A program made the translations under genes and the position numbers. The notes below the pieces were generated by a model. The model saw nothing but the letters and a program-made list of their open reading frames with translations, was not told the origin of the DNA and made no database searches. DNA of 41,580 bases from Pseudohaliea sp964438205 (GTDB lineage Bacteria > Pseudomonadota > Gammaproteobacteria > Pseudomonadales > Halieaceae), in the NCBI GenBank assembly GCA_964438205.1, contig CAYTJQ010000027.1:1-41580 (forward strand), written 5' to 3'. Shown here one piece after another: positions 25,871-33,563 of this stretch. Each line of letters opens with the position of its first letter. Position 1 is the stretch's first letter.

Positions 25871-26371
25871 CTACCCTTCCGTGCTTGTGGTGGTCGTTTC
25901 CGCCGCGCTCTGCCAACGCGCCGCGCGATCGAGGTCACCGCTCCGCGCTTCCACCCAGTGCGCTTCGCCCCCCCAGTGCTCCTTCTTCCAGAAGGTGGCG
26001 CGGGTCTTCAGGTAATCCATGGTGAATTCGCAGGCGGCAAAGGCATCGCCCCGATGGGCGGCGGCCGCGCCGACCCAGACGATTCTAGCACCCGGGGCCA
26101 GGCCGCCAATGCGATGGACAACGCCGAGCGCGAGCAGTGACCAGCGCGCCGCGGCCTCGTCGAGAATCGCCTCGATAGCGCGCTCCGTCATGCCCGGGTA
26201 GTGCTCGAGGGTGAGCCCGGTGAAGGCACGGTCGCCCGGCGGACGGCGCACGAGGCCGGTGAACGTGGCCACCGCGCCCGCCGCGTCGTCGGCCCCCTCC
26301 CCGGCCAGGAGCGCCGTCTGCAGCGCCACCGGATCGAAATCGGCCTGCTGTACGCGGCAGAAGCGTTGCAT
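25871..26371 (-). CDS. moaE: Molybdopterin synthase catalytic subunit MoaE
   Basis: A 166-aa large subunit of molybdopterin synthase, which with MoaD thiocarboxylate inserts the dithiolene sulfurs into precursor Z (cPMP). Family motifs are AVATFTGLVR, LTLEHYPGMTERAI, HRIGGLAPGARIVWVGAAAAHRGDAFAACEF and the C-terminal lysine block KTRATFWKKEHW containing the catalytic lysines. A Thr-rich tail (TTTTSTEG) is extra. ATG at 26369-26371, 4 nt after the moaD stop. An extended -10 (26082-26090) lies within its coding sequence on the same strand. Confidence 0.96.
   Translation of the reverse strand: MQRFCRVQQADFDPVALQTALLAGEGADDAAGAVATFTGLVRRPPGDRAFTGLTLEHYPGMTERAIEAILDEAAARWSLLALGVVHRIGGLAPGARIVWVGAAAAHRGDAFAACEFTMDYLKTRATFWKKEHWGGEAHWVEARSGDLDRAARWQSAAETTTTSTEG
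26082..26090 (-). promoter_or_regulatory. Internal extended -10 within moaE
   Basis: On the minus strand the codons of GARI read through TGCTAGAAT, identical to the extended -10 in nudJ (2430-2438), including the rare AGA codon. A start near 26075 would serve the flavin reductase, Nudix, bcp and xthA genes, separating them from moaCDE. No dyad accompanies it and no -35 match is clear. Confidence 0.35.
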
Positions 26372-26375
26372 GCGG

Positions 26376-26624
26376 TCAGCCGCCGGTGACCGGCGGGAAA
26401 AAGGCGACCTCGTCGCCGGGGGCGAGCGCGCTGTTGCCGTGCACGACCTGCTGGTTGACGGCGCAGATGAGATTCGGCTGCGCAAGCACCTCGCGAAACG
26501 CGTCGCCGCGCGCCGCGAGCGCTGCGCGCAGGGCCTCGAGGTCCGCCGGCAGTGTCTCGCGCTCGAAGTCACACTCCGCCGTGCCGAGGCGTTCTCGCAC
26601 GCTGGCAAAGAAGCGTACCTTCAT
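26376..26624 (-). CDS. moaD: Molybdopterin synthase sulfur-carrier subunit MoaD
   Basis: An 82-aa ubiquitin-like sulfur carrier. The C-terminus is PPVTGG; the terminal Gly-Gly is adenylated by MoeB and thiocarboxylated before sulfur transfer in the MoaE complex. The VKVRFFASVRE-type start and PGDEVAFFPP end are typical of MoaD (E. coli, 81 aa). Its ATG overlaps the moaC stop (ATGA), and moaE starts 4 nt further on, so moaCDE is tightly coupled. A longer frame reaching 27209 is a shadow of moaC. Confidence 0.96.
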   Translation of the reverse strand: MKVRFFASVRERLGTAECDFERETLPADLEALRAALAARGDAFREVLAQPNLICAVNQQVVHGNSALAPGDEVAFFPPVTGG

Positions 26625-27109
26625 GCCGGCGCCCCGCCGCGCGTGTAAGCGCCGGAGCGGCCGCCGCGCTTGGCCAGGACCCGGGTCGCGGCAATGGTCA
26701 TGTCCCGGTCCACCGCCTTGAGCATGTCGTAGACCGTAAGCGCCGCGACCGACGCGGCCGTCAGCGCTTCCATCTCGACGCCGGTGCGCCCCGCCACCGA
26801 GCAGTGGGCGACAATGTGCACGCCGGGCAGCTCGTCGCAGGCCGTGAGCTCGATATCGATGCGGTCCAGGGGCAGCGGATGGCACAGGGGAATGAGCTCC
26901 GCGGTGCGCTTGGCCGCCTGGATCCCGGCAATGCGTGCCACCGCGAAGACATCGCCCTTGGCGGCATTGCCGGTGCGCAGGAGTTCCAGCGTTGCCGGGG
27001 CCATGATCACCTCGCTGGCCGCGGACGCCTCCCGGCGGGTGACGGGCTTGTCGCCCACATCCACCATGTGGGCCTCGCCGTTCTTGTCCAGGTGTGTCAG
27101 TTCCGCCAT
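26621..27109 (-). CDS. moaC: Cyclic pyranopterin monophosphate synthase MoaC
   Basis: A 162-aa enzyme forming cPMP from the MoaA product, the first committed step of molybdenum cofactor synthesis. It shows HMVDVGDKPVTRREA, the active-site segment AAKRTAELIPLCHPLPLD, and MEALTAASVAALTVYDMLKAVD near the end. ATG at 27107-27109 with GGGGAAAT upstream. First gene of the minus-strand run. moaA and moaB are absent here, so the pathway is completed elsewhere. The unit is divergent from the MFS gene across about 120 nt; on the minus strand, a TAGACT hexamer at 27139-27144 is a weak -10 candidate. Confidence 0.97.
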   Translation of the reverse strand: MAELTHLDKNGEAHMVDVGDKPVTRREASAASEVIMAPATLELLRTGNAAKGDVFAVARIAGIQAAKRTAELIPLCHPLPLDRIDIELTACDELPGVHIVAHCSVAGRTGVEMEALTAASVAALTVYDMLKAVDRDMTIAATRVLAKRGGRSGAYTRGGAPA

Positions 27110-27229
27110 TTCCCCTGCCTTGCGCGCACTGGCCGGGCAGTCTAGCCAAAGGGCGTTCCCGAAGCCAGAAATACCAATGGCGCGGCGGCTGTGGCACAGT
27201 CTGCGCCACCTTGCTCCAGCGGTGCCGCC

Positions 27230-28552
27230 GTGACGACCGAGAACCACAACGTTCGCGATGACAGCTTCAGCCCCGGTTACAGGCGCTTCGTGCTGGTGAT
27301 GCTGACCGTCGTCTACGCCTTCAACTTCATCGACCGGCAGATCCTGGTAATCCTGCAGGAACCGATCAAGGCCGACATGGGCCTCTCGGATGCACAGCTG
27401 GGCCTGCTCTCGGGCTTCACCTTCGCGGTCATCTATGTCACCGCCGGTATCCCCATTGCCTACCTCGCGGACCGCGGCAACCGCCGCAACATCGTGGCGA
27501 CGGCGCTCACGGTCTGGAGCGCCATGACCGCCCTCTCCGGCCTCGTGCAGAGCTACGGCCAACTGCTGCTGGCGCGGGTCGGGGTCGGCCTCGGCGAAGC
27601 CGGTGGCAGCCCGCCCGCGCACTCCATGATCAGCGACTACTATCCGCCGGAGCACCGGGGCACGGCGCTTTCTTTCTACTCCTCCGGCATCTACGTGGGG
27701 ATTCTCCTCGGCTATGCTTTCGGCGGCGTCCTCGCCGACAGCTTCGGCTGGCGCGCGGCATTTATGGTGGTCGGGGTCCCGGGAATCCTCTTCGCCGCGG
27801 TCCTCGCGTTGACCGTGAAGGAGCCGCCCCGTGGACGCTGGGATGCCGCCGGCAGCAACGACCACCGTCCCGGCATCGCAGAAACGCTGCGCCTGCTGCG
27901 GGCGAGGCGCTCCTTCTGGTACGTGGCCCTGGGTTGCGCGCTCACCTCCTACGTGGCCTATGGCAACGGCAACTTCCTGCCCTCGCTGCTGATCCGCAAC
28001 CACGGCATGAGCGTGGGGGACGTCGGCCTTGTGCTGTCCGTAGTGGCGGGCCTGTCGGGAGCGATCGGTACCTTCCTGGGCGGCTACCTCGGCGACCGGC
28101 TCGCTGTGGGCGATCGCCGCTGGTACGTCTGGGTACCGATCCTCGGTGGCGTGCTGGCGTTCTTCCCCTACTTTTACGTGGTCCTCGGCGACAACACCAC
28201 GGCGGTGCTGTCGGTCCTGGCCGTGGTCTCGGTGGTGAACTCTTTGTACCTCGGGCCGAGCATCGCCATCTCGCACGCACTCGTCCCGCCGCGCATGCGC
28301 GCGCTCACCTCCGCGGTGCTGTTCTTTGTCCTGAACATGATCGGCCTCGGCCTCGGCCCCTTCCTCACCGGTCTCGTCAGCGACCTGCTGGCCCCCGTCG
28401 CCGGCGACCAGAACCTGCGCTGGGCCATGGTCATCACGGCCTGCGTGGGCCTCCTGGCCATCGCCAGTTTCTTCCTCGCCGCGCGCAACCTGCCCGCGGA
28501 TCTCGCCCGGGCCGGCAGCCCCGGCCGCGGCAGCGACGGAGGACTCTGTTAA
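27230..28552 (+). CDS. MFS transporter, Spinster-like
   Basis: A 440-aa major-facilitator inner-membrane protein with 12 predicted hydrophobic segments. TM1 contains FNFIDRQILVILQEPIKADM and the loop-2/3 signature is AYLADRGNRRN, characteristic of the Spinster-like group often annotated as hexuronate- or sphingosine-phosphate-type transporters in bacteria. I cannot name the substrate. I chose the GTG at 27230 (VTTENHNV); an in-frame GTG at 27191 would add 13 residues, and neither start has a good ribosome-binding site. The stop lies 9 nt before the amidoligase start, so it may belong to that cassette as importer or exporter of its substrate or product. Confidence 0.88.
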   Translation: MTTENHNVRDDSFSPGYRRFVLVMLTVVYAFNFIDRQILVILQEPIKADMGLSDAQLGLLSGFTFAVIYVTAGIPIAYLADRGNRRNIVATALTVWSAMTALSGLVQSYGQLLLARVGVGLGEAGGSPPAHSMISDYYPPEHRGTALSFYSSGIYVGILLGYAFGGVLADSFGWRAAFMVVGVPGILFAAVLALTVKEPPRGRWDAAGSNDHRPGIAETLRLLRARRSFWYVALGCALTSYVAYGNGNFLPSLLIRNHGMSVGDVGLVLSVVAGLSGAIGTFLGGYLGDRLAVGDRRWYVWVPILGGVLAFFPYFYVVLGDNTTAVLSVLAVVSVVNSLYLGPSIAISHALVPPRMRALTSAVLFFVLNMIGLGLGPFLTGLVSDLLAPVAGDQNLRWAMVITACVGLLAIASFFLAARNLPADLARAGSPGRGSDGGLC

Positions 28553-28561
28553 GCTGGTCCC

Positions 28562-29536
28562 ATGTTCACCCTTCCGGCGGTTACGCACACGGCCCGGGGC
28601 GACTGGCGCCGCGTCGGCTTCGAGATCGAGTTCACCGGCCTTTCGCTTGCGCGCACGGTCGAGGTCGTGGCCGCTGCGATCGGCGGCGAGCGGCGGGAGC
28701 AGGACGCGGCCCACTGCATCCTCGCGGTCCCGGACGCCGGCGACTTCGCGATCGAGATCGACTGGACCTTTCTCAAGCGCCAGGCCGCCGAGCGGGACGG
28801 CGGCAGCGGCGAGGGCTGGGTCGAGCTCCTGAGCCTTGCCGCGGAGCGCATCGTGCCGCTGGAAGTCGTCGGCCCGCCGCTGCCCCTCGACCGGCTCGAG
28901 GCGCTGCTCGACCCGTTGGTGGCGGCCCTGCGGGAGGCGGGCGCCGCCGGTACCCGCGACACGGTCATCGCCGCCTACGGCGTGCATATCAACACGGAGG
29001 CGCCCGATCTCGAGGCGGCCACCCTGTGGCGCTACCTCGCCAGCTTCGCCCTGCTGCAGTGGTGGCTGGTGGACGCGCACGCGGTAGACCTCGCCCGGCG
29101 CGTGAGTCCCTACGTGGATCTCTACCCCGAGGCGTACACCCGCGAACTGTGCGAAAAGGGTCCGCCGGAAAGCAGCGCTGCGCTACTTTCGGCCTACCTC
29201 GCGCACAACCCCACGCGCAACCGGGCGCTGGATATGCTGCCCCTGTTCAGCGAGTTGGATGCGGACACGGTGCAGGCGACCGTCGAGGACGACCGGGTCA
29301 AGGCGAGGCCAGCCTTTCACTACCGTCTGCCCAACTGTCTCATCGACGACCCGGGCTGGTCCCTGGACAAAGCCTGGGAGGGCTGGCGCGTCGTCGACGA
29401 CCTGGCGCAGCGCCCCGAGGAACTCGAGGCCCTCGCCGCGGCGTTCCTGGAGCGCTCGCGCCCGCTCCTCGGCGTCGACCGGGCCGCCTGGTGCACGGAT
29501 CTCGATCCATGGCTGCGCGACCGCGGATTGGTGTGA
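28562..29536 (+). CDS. Putative GS-like amidoligase
   Basis: A 324-aa protein of the putative amidoligase family, whose members have a glutamine-synthetase-like fold and are expected to form amide bonds using ATP. The N-terminal GFEIEF (residues 19-24) is the metal-binding family hallmark; FAIEIDWTFLK near residue 62, AYGVHINTEAPDLEA near 140 and RPAFHYRLPNCLIDDPGW near 245 are the remaining conserved acid and base blocks. No signal peptide. The substrate is unknown. It overlaps the downstream glutamine-amidotransferase-like gene by 28 nt and follows the MFS gene by 9 nt. Amidoligase plus class-I GATase pairing has been noted in comparative genomics as a likely peptide or amide maturation module. 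Confidence 0.85.
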   Translation: MFTLPAVTHTARGDWRRVGFEIEFTGLSLARTVEVVAAAIGGERREQDAAHCILAVPDAGDFAIEIDWTFLKRQAAERDGGSGEGWVELLSLAAERIVPLEVVGPPLPLDRLEALLDPLVAALREAGAAGTRDTVIAAYGVHINTEAPDLEAATLWRYLASFALLQWWLVDAHAVDLARRVSPYVDLYPEAYTRELCEKGPPESSAALLSAYLAHNPTRNRALDMLPLFSELDADTVQATVEDDRVKARPAFHYRLPNCLIDDPGWSLDKAWEGWRVVDDLAQRPEELEALAAAFLERSRPLLGVDRAAWCTDLDPWLRDRGLV

Positions 29537-30180
29537 CCGGCACCGCGCGGCGCTTCGCGCCCGCCTGGTGGTGCACGCGGCTGGCGCTGGCCCTCTGCGG
29601 CGCCCGCGCGGCCCGCATCAGCCTGCGCCACGAGCAGACCCTCGACGCGATCGACGGGCTGGTGATCGGCGGCGGTAACGACATCGCGCCGGAACACTAC
29701 GGCGGTGTGCTCGAGGGGCCCGTGCGCACGGATACCGCCCGCGACGCCCTGGAGATCCGCTGGGTGCACGGAGCGCTGGACCGGGGGCTACCGCTCCTGG
29801 GAATCTGCCGGGGCGCCCAGCTCATCAACGTCGTCCTCGGCGGCAACCTGCACGCGGATATCCGTCCCCTTCGCCGGCGCACGCGCAACCGGCCGGGCCT
29901 CCTGCCCACCAAGCGTGTCGACCTGGTCGGGGCGTCGCAGCTGGCCGCGGTGACCCGGCGTGAGCGGCTGCGGGTGAACAGCCTGCACCACCAGGCCATC
30001 GACCGGCCCGGTGAGGGCCTGGTCATCACCGGCCGGGACCTCGACGGGCTGGTGCAGGGCGTCGAGCACCGCGCGCAGCCGGTCCTCGGCGTCCAGTGGC
30101 ATCCCGAGTACCTGCTCTACCTGCCCGCCCAGCTCGCCCTGTTCCGCTGGCTGGCGCGCACTGCGCGGCGCCGTGACTGA
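29509..30180 (+). CDS. Class-I glutamine amidotransferase-like hydrolase (PuuD/peptidase C26 type)
   Basis: A 223-aa protein. The nucleophile elbow GICRGAQLIN places Cys100, and the catalytic His198-x-Glu200 sits in GVQWHPEY. GLVIGGGNDIAPEHYGG and NSLHHQAIDRPGEGL are typical of gamma-glutamyl-GABA hydrolase-like C26 enzymes, which cleave gamma-glutamyl amides. It may instead deliver ammonia to the amidoligase encoded just upstream. The ATG at 29509 gives MAARPRIGVTGTA, with the first beta strand intact, and overlaps the amidoligase end by 28 nt. A much longer open frame upstream is a shadow. It overlaps the next gene by 8 nt. Confidence 0.9.
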   Translation: MAARPRIGVTGTARRFAPAWWCTRLALALCGARAARISLRHEQTLDAIDGLVIGGGNDIAPEHYGGVLEGPVRTDTARDALEIRWVHGALDRGLPLLGICRGAQLINVVLGGNLHADIRPLRRRTRNRPGLLPTKRVDLVGASQLAAVTRRERLRVNSLHHQAIDRPGEGLVITGRDLDGLVQGVEHRAQPVLGVQWHPEYLLYLPAQLALFRWLARTARRRD

Positions 30181-30604
30181 ACTCGCGGTCCTCTTCGCCA
30201 GCGCGTTTCTCGCCGCGACGTTCCTGCCCTTCTACTCCGAGGTGGTCTTCCTCGCCCTCCTCGCCGACGGCGGCGACCCGGCCGCACTGGTGGTCGTCGC
30301 CACCGTCGGCAACACCCTTGGCGGACTGGTGAACTGGATCCTGGGCCGCGCCCTGCTGGCCTTCCGCGACCGGCGCTGGTGGCCCGTCAGCGACCGGCAG
30401 CTCAGCCGGGCAACGGCCTGGTTCGGCCGCTATGGCTACTGGAGCCTGCTCTTTGCCTGGCTGCCCCTCGGCGGCGACGCGCTGCCCCTGGTCGCCGGCA
30501 CGCTGCGCGCACCGCTGTGGAAGGTCGCGCCGCTACTGGCCATCGGCAAGGGGCTTCGCTACGCCGCGCTCGCCGTTCTCGCCAGTCCCCCCTTTACCGC
30601 CTGA
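30173..30604 (+). CDS. YqaA/DedA-like (VTT domain) small membrane protein
   Basis: A 143-aa inner-membrane protein like E. coli YqaA, related to the DedA/VTT family. Four or so hydrophobic segments are visible: ELAVLFASAFLAATFLPFYSE, the middle GNTLGGLVNWILGR (family glycine-rich motif), then YWSLLFAWLPLGGDALPLVAGTL and LLAIGKGLRYAALAVL. VTT-domain proteins act in lipid scrambling or envelope homeostasis, but YqaA has no set function. GTG start at 30173 overlaps the amidotransferase stop by 8 nt, implying translation coupling and a link to that cassette. No helix-rich linker or fused domain is seen. Confidence 0.85.
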   Translation: MTELAVLFASAFLAATFLPFYSEVVFLALLADGGDPAALVVVATVGNTLGGLVNWILGRALLAFRDRRWWPVSDRQLSRATAWFGRYGYWSLLFAWLPLGGDALPLVAGTLRAPLWKVAPLLAIGKGLRYAALAVLASPPFTA

Positions 30605-30637
30605 ACCGTCGCCTGCACGGCAAGGGGAGGCAGCGAT

Positions 30638-30666
30638 TTGCCAGCGCCGGCAAAGCTGGCTAGCGT
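30638..30666 (+). promoter_or_regulatory. Sigma70-type promoter of the serine hydrolase gene
   Basis: TTGCCA (30638-30643, 5 of 6 to TTGACA) and TAGCGT (30661-30666, 3 of 6) are spaced by 17 bp. Start near 30673, about 23 nt before the ATG. The spacer also holds GCCAGC / GCTGGC arms, so a small hairpin is possible. It lies in the 91-nt gap after the YqaA-like gene. Confidence 0.45.
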
Positions 30667-30695
30667 AAGGCTTCACCCCTGCCTGGAGCGCCGCG

Positions 30696-32060
30696 ATGCG
30701 CCGACCTGCCCTTTTCCGCCCGGACCTCTCACCGGCTCGCGCCCGCGCTGTTTCCTGCGCGCTGCTCTGCGCCGTCTTTTCCACCGCGACCATCGCTGCA
30801 GCGGCCGCCCTGGACCCGGCCAGTGCCGGTTTTTCGCCCGAGCGCCTCGCCCGCATCGACGGGCACATGGCGGCCGCCGTGGAAAAGGGAATCATGGTCG
30901 GCGGCGAGGGGCTGATCGCCCGGGACGGAGAGATCGTGTACCACGCGACCTGGGGTGACCGGGACCGGGAGGCGGCGCTGCCCGCCACGCCGGACACGCT
31001 CTACCGCATCTATTCCATGACCAAGCCCATCACCACCGTGGCCGTCCTCATGCTCTACGAGGAGGGGCGTTTTCTCCTCGGTGACCCGGTGGCCAAGTAC
31101 CTGCCGGAGCTCTCGGACCTCACGGTCGCCGAGAGCCTAGACCCCAACGCCCCGCTCACCAGCCGCCCGGCGGCGCGACAGCCGACGATCCGCGACCTCC
31201 TGCGCCACAGCGCCGGTTTCAGCTACGGCCTTTTCGGCGATACCAGCGTGGACCGCGCCTACCGCGACGCCGGGCTGTTCCAGCAGGACGAACTCACCGC
31301 GTTCACAACGGCCCTCGGCCGCCTGCCCCTGCAATACGACCCCGGCACCCGCTGGCACTACAGCGTGGCCGTAGACGTGCAGGGGCGCCTGGTCGAGGCG
31401 ATCAGCGGCATGACGCTGGGCGACTTCCTGCGCGAACGCATCTTTGAACCGCTCGGCATGCACGATACCCACTTCGTGGTGCCCGGGAACAAGCGCGAGC
31501 GCCTCGCCCAGCTCTATTCGCCGAAAGGTACGACCATGGCCTGGGATGCGCCCTGGCAGTTCAACGACGAGCAGGCGCTGGAGGTCGCGGACCCGGAACT
31601 CACCCGCGGCTACCTGGAAGGAAACCTGTTCGAGAGCGGCGGCGGTGGCCTGGTCAGCACCGCGCGGGACTACCTGCGCTTCGCGCAGCTGCTGGCCGGC
31701 GACGGTGCGGTGGACGGCGTACGCCTGCTGGCACCGCTCACCGTCCGCCACCTGCGCCGCAACCATGTTGCGGGGCTCGCCACGGACAACCTCTACGCCA
31801 TCGACGGTTTCGGCCTCGGCGTCGGGGTAAGCCTGGACCCCGGCGTGACCGGCGAACTCGGCGCTGACGGCAGCTACGGCTGGGGCGGTGCCGCGGGAAC
31901 GCTCTTCTGGGTTGACCCGGTAGACGCTGTCGTCGGGATCTTCATGACCCAGAGCGTGCCCCACCAGACCACGCTGGCGGACAGCTTCCGGGTGCTCACC
32001 TACCAGGCGCTGCTGGAGACGCGACGCGGCCGCGTCGGGGATGCCTGCGCCGCCTTCTGA
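30696..32060 (+). CDS. Exported beta-lactamase-fold serine hydrolase (class C / EstB-like)
   Basis: A 454-aa serine hydrolase of the beta-lactamase/EstB/penicillin-binding fold. Residues 1-38 look like a signal peptide (Arg-rich start, CALLCAVFSTATIAAAAAL core). The SxxK motif is SMTK with nucleophile Ser107 and Lys110. The tyrosine motif is Y222-S-V rather than Y-x-N, as is common in esterases of this family. GGAAGTLFWVDP near the end takes the place of the KTG-like strand. It is more likely an esterase or D-peptidase than a true beta-lactamase. ATG at 30696 has a good promoter. The last codons sit in an 11-bp inverted repeat facing the convergent hydrolase gene. Confidence 0.85.
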   Translation: MRRPALFRPDLSPARARAVSCALLCAVFSTATIAAAAALDPASAGFSPERLARIDGHMAAAVEKGIMVGGEGLIARDGEIVYHATWGDRDREAALPATPDTLYRIYSMTKPITTVAVLMLYEEGRFLLGDPVAKYLPELSDLTVAESLDPNAPLTSRPAARQPTIRDLLRHSAGFSYGLFGDTSVDRAYRDAGLFQQDELTAFTTALGRLPLQYDPGTRWHYSVAVDVQGRLVEAISGMTLGDFLRERIFEPLGMHDTHFVVPGNKRERLAQLYSPKGTTMAWDAPWQFNDEQALEVADPELTRGYLEGNLFESGGGGLVSTARDYLRFAQLLAGDGAVDGVRLLAPLTVRHLRRNHVAGLATDNLYAIDGFGLGVGVSLDPGVTGELGADGSYGWGGAAGTLFWVDPVDAVVGIFMTQSVPHQTTLADSFRVLTYQALLETRRGRVGDACAAF

Positions 32061-32071
32061 GGCGGCGCAGG
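32044..32071. repeat. Perfect 11-bp inverted repeat straddling the serine hydrolase stop codon
   Basis: CCTGCGCCGCC (32044-32054) and GGCGGCGCAGG (32061-32071) are exact reverse complements around TTCTGA, which ends in the stop codon. A second small stem (GAGGC / GCCTC, 32074-32086) follows. They lie between two convergent genes, where a two-way stem-loop could block read-through or stabilise both mRNA 3' ends. No T-run on either strand. Confidence 0.6.
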
Positions 32072-32084
32072 GCGAGGCTTCGCC

Positions 32085-32888
32085 TCAGGCCGTTTCGCTG
32101 AGGAAGCCGAGCAACTCCTCGAGATAGCGCTCACGCTCTTCGATGAAGGGCGCGTGGCCGCACTCGGGGAACTCCACAGCCCTTGCGTGGCTGTTGTTCT
32201 CCGCGACCCAGCGGCAGATCGGCGGCGCCACGAAGCCGTCCTGTCCCCCGACGTAGCTGAGGATCGGGACGGCCAGTCCCGCGAGCAGTTCCCGCTGGTC
32301 CAGCGGGCCGAGTTCGGCCAGGGTCGCGATGGCCCGCGGTGACGCCTCGGTAAACACACGCCACATCCAGTGTTCCAGCGCCTCGCCCACGGGCTTGGCG
32401 CAGACGGCCTGCGAGAGCGCGTGGAGGAAGGTGATGCGATCCTCGCTGAGGCCCTGCACCGTGGCCGCCATGTCCTCCGGCGCGCCGCCCAGGGCGAGGT
32501 CCGGCTTCTGCACGTAGATCGGCGAGGCAGCGCAGGTCAGCACCAGGCCTTCGCAGCGTTCACCCAGCCGGCCCGCCGCTGCAACAGCGACGGCACCGCC
32601 GAGGGACCAGCCGTTCAGTACTACCCGCTCGAGTCCGAGCTGCTCGACCAGGGCCACGACGTCACCGGCGATGGCCTCGATGCCCATGTCGGCGAAGTCC
32701 TTGTCGGAACCGCCGCAGCCGCGGTGATCCATGAGCACCACCCGGAAACCCCTGTCGAGCAGCGCGAGCAGTACAGCGTCCCAGACGCGCAGGCTCATGC
32801 CCCAGCCGTGCAGCAGCAGCACGGTGCGCTCACCGCTGCCGTGATCCTCGAAGTAAACATTGCCGTCGTCGCGTTGCAGGTATGCCAT
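32085..32888 (-). CDS. Alpha/beta hydrolase
   Basis: A 267-aa cytosolic alpha/beta-hydrolase. The oxyanion strand is LLLHGWGMS, the nucleophile elbow is GWSLGG, the acid lies in GGQDGFV, and the His in CGHAPFIEE, so the triad is complete. The cap is short. The class covers esterases, lactonases, haloalkane and C-C hydrolases, and I cannot pick one. If the operon degrades hydroxy acids, a lactonase or thioesterase would fit. ATG at 32886-32888 (MAYLQRDDG), 5 nt from the TetR stop. The extension to 33086 is a shadow of tetR. Probably the last gene of the SDR-kinase-ligase operon. Confidence 0.85.
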   Translation of the reverse strand: MAYLQRDDGNVYFEDHGSGERTVLLLHGWGMSLRVWDAVLLALLDRGFRVVLMDHRGCGGSDKDFADMGIEAIAGDVVALVEQLGLERVVLNGWSLGGAVAVAAAGRLGERCEGLVLTCAASPIYVQKPDLALGGAPEDMAATVQGLSEDRITFLHALSQAVCAKPVGEALEHWMWRVFTEASPRAIATLAELGPLDQRELLAGLAVPILSYVGGQDGFVAPPICRWVAENNSHARAVEFPECGHAPFIEERERYLEELLGFLSETA

Positions 32889-32893
32889 GGGCG

Positions 32894-33535
32894 TCAGACT
32901 CCTGATCTCAAGATGGTCATGATGTGCTTCTCGTAATCGGCGAAAAGCCTGTCGATGTCGAGGGACTCTGCATCCACCAGCCACTGGTAGATGGTCCCGA
33001 ACATGAAAGCGCAGTAGCGCACCGCGAACTGCTCGGCGTCGATGGTCGGGGAGATGTCCCCGTCGGCGATGCCGGCCTCGATCCATTCGCGCGCGTCCTT
33101 GCGGTAGATCGCGTGGTGGTCGGCCAGCGTGCCGCGAATATCAGATTCGTGGCCGAGGGACTCGTACCACAGCAGGTACATGGCGCGGAGGTAGCTGGGC
33201 TCGCTGCGGAAGAAATCCCGCTGCGCGTGAATACCTGCGCGGATGGCCTCGATACCGCGCTTGCCCTGCAGGCGCTCGCCAAGGTGTTCCTTCCAGCGCT
33301 TGTCGAAGCGCACGAACAGCTCGCGCAGCAGGCCGTCCTTCGAGCCGAACCGGTAGCTTGCAAGACCCCGGCTGTAGCCGGCGCGCTCACCGATCTCCTT
33401 CAGCGTCATCTTGCGGGTGCCGAACTCGTTGATGAGCTCGATGGCCGCCTCGAACATGCGCCGGTCGGACAGGGCCGTCCGCTCGGCCTGGGTCAGCGGC
33501 CCTTCCTCGGCCCGGGATGACTGTGGCTGTGGCAT
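32894..33535 (-). CDS. TetR-family transcriptional regulator
   Basis: A 213-aa TetR-type regulator. The helix-turn-helix covers about residues 26-70, with MTLKEIGERAGYSRGLASYRFGSKDGLLRELF as the signature; the C-terminal ligand domain is helical and not identifiable by ligand. It lies within the catabolic operon, 28 nt after the acyl-CoA synthetase and 5 nt before the hydrolase. It probably represses this operon and the divergent acyl-CoA dehydrogenase, likely with an acyl-CoA as inducer. The perfect palindrome at 36999-37014 is a natural operator candidate. No palindrome is seen at its own start. Confidence 0.9.
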   Translation of the reverse strand: MPQPQSSRAEEGPLTQAERTALSDRRMFEAAIELINEFGTRKMTLKEIGERAGYSRGLASYRFGSKDGLLRELFVRFDKRWKEHLGERLQGKRGIEAIRAGIHAQRDFFRSEPSYLRAMYLLWYESLGHESDIRGTLADHHAIYRKDAREWIEAGIADGDISPTIDAEQFAVRYCAFMFGTIYQWLVDAESLDIDRLFADYEKHIMTILRSGV

Positions 33536-33563
33536 CGGTGCCTCTCCTCGTCAGGCTGCGGCG

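Noticed and set aside
27139..27144. TAGACT on the minus strand as the moaC promoter -10
   Set aside because: No adequate -35 at 16-18 bp and the TG extension is one base off, so support is too thin for a feature.
30696..32060. True class C beta-lactamase for the serine hydrolase
   Set aside because: The tyrosine motif is YSV rather than YxN, there is no clear KTG, and no AmpR-type regulator is adjacent; an esterase or peptidase is more likely.
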